Of a DNA stretch of 64,000 nt, positions 61,906-64,000 are shown in pieces (position 1 is the stretch's first letter; every line of letters begins with the position of its first letter). The position numbers were made by a program, and so were the translations under genes. The stretch spans positions 124,001-188,000 of the forward strand of contig NZ_BMFJ01000003.1 of the NCBI RefSeq assembly GCF_014638275.1. The letters run 5' to 3'. This stretch comes from Primorskyibacter flagellatus (GTDB lineage: Bacteria > Pseudomonadota > Alphaproteobacteria > Rhodobacterales > Rhodobacteraceae). The notes beneath the pieces are model-generated. The model saw nothing but the letters and a program-made list of their open reading frames with translations, made no database searches and had not been told where the DNA came from.

Positions 61906-62409
61906 TCACTCCTCCTCCGGAGCCAATTGGGCCAGGATGTCTTTCAGACCAAAACTGTCGCCTTCGGCGAATGGCATTTCGGCAACGACCCCGTCGCGCG
62001 GCGCCGTCAGTGTGGTTTCCAACTTCATGCTTTCGATCACCAGAAGTGGCTGGCCTTCTTCAACCGCATCGCCGGGTTTAACCGCAACTGACACCACGAC
62101 ACCCGGCATGGGCGCCACCAATCGGTCGTCGCTCGCGCCACCGTCGCTTCCGGCCAGGCGTTCGGCGGGATCAACCCGCCCGACTTCATAGGTTCGCCCG
62201 TCCGTGTGTACAAAAGTTGCTTCCGGCCCCACGGCCAGTCGCAATTCGCGCACAACACCCTTGGCCCGCAGCTTGTACCCGCCCGGCAGACCCGTCGGGT
62301 CCAATTGGCAGGCAACAGCGCCAGTGGGGGTGTTGAGCACGAACCGGCTGCCATCATGACCCAGCCAGCAATCAGTCTCTTCTCCGTCGATCTGAAAAAT
62401 CCGTTGCAT
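61906..62409 (-). CDS. Biotin carboxyl carrier protein
   Basis: This 167-residue protein has a C-terminal biotinyl domain with VIESMKLETTL (biotinyl Lys129) and an N-terminal unknown part (WLGHDGSRFVLNTPTGAVAC). It serves the separate biotin carboxylase and the second beta subunit. ATG 62409 overlaps the upstream stop (TGATG). Confidence 0.9.
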   Translation of the reverse strand: MQRIFQIDGEETDCWLGHDGSRFVLNTPTGAVACQLDPTGLPGGYKLRAKGVVRELRLAVGPEATFVHTDGRTYEVGRVDPAERLAGSDGGASDDRLVAPMPGVVVSVAVKPGDAVEEGQPLLVIESMKLETTLTAPRDGVVAEMPFAEGDSFGLKDILAQLAPEEE

Positions 62410-63878
62410 CAGTTTCTCCACCCACCCATCTTGCGGTACATTTCCGGTATCTGCATTACGTCACTCACCAGGCGCTCGTCCGATAGGGCCGCCGCCGCCA
62501 TCAGCAAGTCAGAGACGTCTTCGCCCGGCGCGGTTAGCGTTTCGGATTGTTCAGCCAGGAAGCCAGTTGAAACGTCACCAGAGGCGAAATCCGGATGTGC
62601 AAGGATTGCATCCAGGTAACCGGTGTTGGTCGTTACCCCGAGAATCACATAGCTTTGCACCGCGCTCCGGGCACGGGCGATGGCCTGCGCGCGATCCGGG
62701 CCATGCACGATCAGCTTGGACAACATCGGGTCGAAGTCGGTCGTTACCTTGCCGCCATCCAGAATGCCGCTGTCTACGCGGATCCCCTCGCCCTGGGGTT
62801 CGTCCAGCAGCAGGATATTGCCGATCGCGGGGCGAAAATCGGCGGTCGCATCCTCGGCACAGATGCGCAGTTCGATCGAGTGTCCGGTTTGGGGAATATC
62901 CGCCTGCACGGCGCTCAGCCCGTCGCCCGCCGCGACACGCAGCTGCTCGGCAACCAGATCAAAGCCGGTTACCATCTCGGTCACCGGATGTTCGACCTGA
63001 AGGCGGGTGTTCATTTCCAGGAAATAAAAGGCCCCATCCTGTGCATAGATGAATTCGACAGTCCCTGCCCCGCGGTATTTGACGGCGCGGGCAATTCCGG
63101 CAGCGGTCTCGCAGATCTCATCCCGTTGCTCGGGGGTCAGCGCCGGTGACGGCGTTTCCTCGATAATCTTCTGGAACCGGCGCTGGATCGAACATTCACG
63201 TTCCCAGAAATGGACCACGTTGCCCTGTCCGTCGCCCATCACCTGCACCTCGATATGGCGCGGGCGTTCGATATAGCGTTCGACGAAAAGCCGCCCGTCG
63301 CCGAAATATCGTTCGCCTTCGCGGCGCGCGGTTTCGATTTCGGTCTCCAGCGTGCTGTCCTCGCGTACGACGCGCATGCCCTTGCCGCCACCGCCGGCCG
63401 AGGGCTTGATGAGCAGCGGATAGCCAACGGCGCGGGCGCGTTCGACAAAGCTCGCCGGATCATCATCCTCGATGGCCGAGGGGGCGACGGGAAACCCGCG
63501 TTCCTCGACGAAGGCGCGGGCGCGGACCTTGTCCCCCATCAGGTCGATGACCTCGGACGTCGGGCCGACAAAGGTCACTCCGGCTTTTTCCAGCGCCGCG
63601 ACAAAACCGGCATTCTCTGACAGAAAGCCATAGCCGGGATGAACCGCGTCCGCGCCGATCCCTTTGGCGGCTTCGACGATCTGAGGAATATCGAGATAGG
63701 CGGCCACGGGCGTCGGGCCGTCGATCATCACGACCTCATCTGCGATCAGATGCGCCGGCCCCTCTTGCTCGGCGACATGACGCAACACGGCAGTCGCAAG
63801 CCCGCGGGCCTTAGCGGTGCGCAACACGCGCGCCGCGATCTCGCCCCGATTGGCGACCAGGAGTTTCGAAATGGTCAT
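62409..63878 (-). CDS. Biotin carboxylase subunit
   Basis: This 489-residue protein is a stand-alone biotin carboxylase: LLIKPSAGGGGKGMRVVRED for ATP binding, EMNTRLQVEHPVTEMVTG, and SKLIVHGPDRAQAIARARSA in the C-terminal domain. It lacks its own biotin lysine, which is on the carrier encoded next. It carboxylates biotin with ATP and bicarbonate. Confidence 0.92.
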   Translation of the reverse strand: MTISKLLVANRGEIAARVLRTAKARGLATAVLRHVAEQEGPAHLIADEVVMIDGPTPVAAYLDIPQIVEAAKGIGADAVHPGYGFLSENAGFVAALEKAGVTFVGPTSEVIDLMGDKVRARAFVEERGFPVAPSAIEDDDPASFVERARAVGYPLLIKPSAGGGGKGMRVVREDSTLETEIETARREGERYFGDGRLFVERYIERPRHIEVQVMGDGQGNVVHFWERECSIQRRFQKIIEETPSPALTPEQRDEICETAAGIARAVKYRGAGTVEFIYAQDGAFYFLEMNTRLQVEHPVTEMVTGFDLVAEQLRVAAGDGLSAVQADIPQTGHSIELRICAEDATADFRPAIGNILLLDEPQGEGIRVDSGILDGGKVTTDFDPMLSKLIVHGPDRAQAIARARSAVQSYVILGVTTNTGYLDAILAHPDFASGDVSTGFLAEQSETLTAPGEDVSDLLMAAAALSDERLVSDVMQIPEMYRKMGGWRN

Positions 63879-63890
63879 GGTGTCGTCCTC

Positions 63891-64000
63891 TTAGTTCCGG
63901 GCCGCGGCATTCAGTCCGTCACGTGCGGCCAGATCGGCTGGCACGGGAATTTCGATATCAAGCAGCATCTGCGCGAACCCTTTGCCCTGCGGGTCTATGC
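63891..64000 (-). CDS. Partial gene upstream of the biotin carboxylase
   Basis: Only the last 36 codons are inside the window. The encoded end reads IDPQGKGFAQMLLDIEIPVP then ADLAARDGLNAAARN and TAA. I do not recognise the family from this end. It stops 12 bases before the biotin carboxylase ATG, so it belongs to the same operon. Confidence 0.6.
   Translation of the reverse strand, partial: IDPQGKGFAQMLLDIEIPVPADLAARDGLNAAARN

Noticed and set aside
1..64000. CRISPR arrays, rRNA and tRNA genes
   Set aside because: Looked for regular spacer-repeat patterns and conserved RNA segments while reading; none seen.

Overview
The window is high-GC and reads as part of a large conjugative repABC plasmid or chromid of an alphaproteobacterium, most likely Rhodobacteraceae (Roseobacter group). 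This rests on the repABC replicon with centromere-like palindromes, a VirB/VirD4 conjugation system with a VirD2-type relaxase, a block of small proteins typical of such plasmids, and an adjoining acyl-CoA catabolic region. No rRNA, tRNA or CRISPR array was seen. Family names come from remembered motifs, not from a search.

Layout. 1-584: tail of a serine recombinase. 0.7-4.3 kb: repA, repB, an antisense RNA, repC and two parS-like palindromes. 5.1-27.8 kb: accessory backbone, including an ArdC antirestriction gene, a large ParB-like protein, a methyltransferase/strawberry-notch helicase, RadC, a secreted nuclease, a DUF2493 protein and several DUF genes (DUF3768, DUF6878, DUF6915, DUF736). 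28-34 kb: a palindrome-rich oriT-like region, relaxosome protein, relaxase and VirD4 coupling protein. 34.2-35 kb: a toxin-antitoxin-like pair. 35-47 kb: the T4SS operon on the minus strand (virB2, B3, B4, a lipoprotein, a transglycosylase, B5, B8, B9, B10, B11, two small genes, B6). 47-49 kb: small regulatory and exported proteins. 49.3-64 kb: acyl-CoA metabolism.

The most notable structure is a 6.5-kb element (6323-12841) with three overlapping tyrosine-recombinase genes. It has 14-bp inverted ends (12 of 14 matching) and lies between two copies of GTCGCG. It interrupts the plasmid's ardC, whose two halves rejoin exactly in frame. The element carries its own complete ardC, in which the GTCGCG core is absent at the equivalent codons. 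A second notable signal is a 17-bp quasi-palindrome (ACRATRATATWSTATYG) found upstream of the relaxosome operon, the T4SS operon and an exported-protein gene, which suggests a common conjugation regulator.

The catabolic part has two biotin-dependent acyl-CoA carboxylases. One has a fused alpha subunit and forms an operon with tetR, an enoyl-CoA hydratase and an acyl-CoA dehydrogenase. The other has separate biotin carboxylase and biotin carrier proteins. A BioY biotin transporter, an SDR, an SCP-x-like thiolase and a gamma-carbonic-anhydrase-like protein accompany them. The gene set resembles leucine/isovalerate or acyclic-terpene degradation (dehydrogenation, carboxylation, hydration), but the substrate cannot be fixed from sequence alone.
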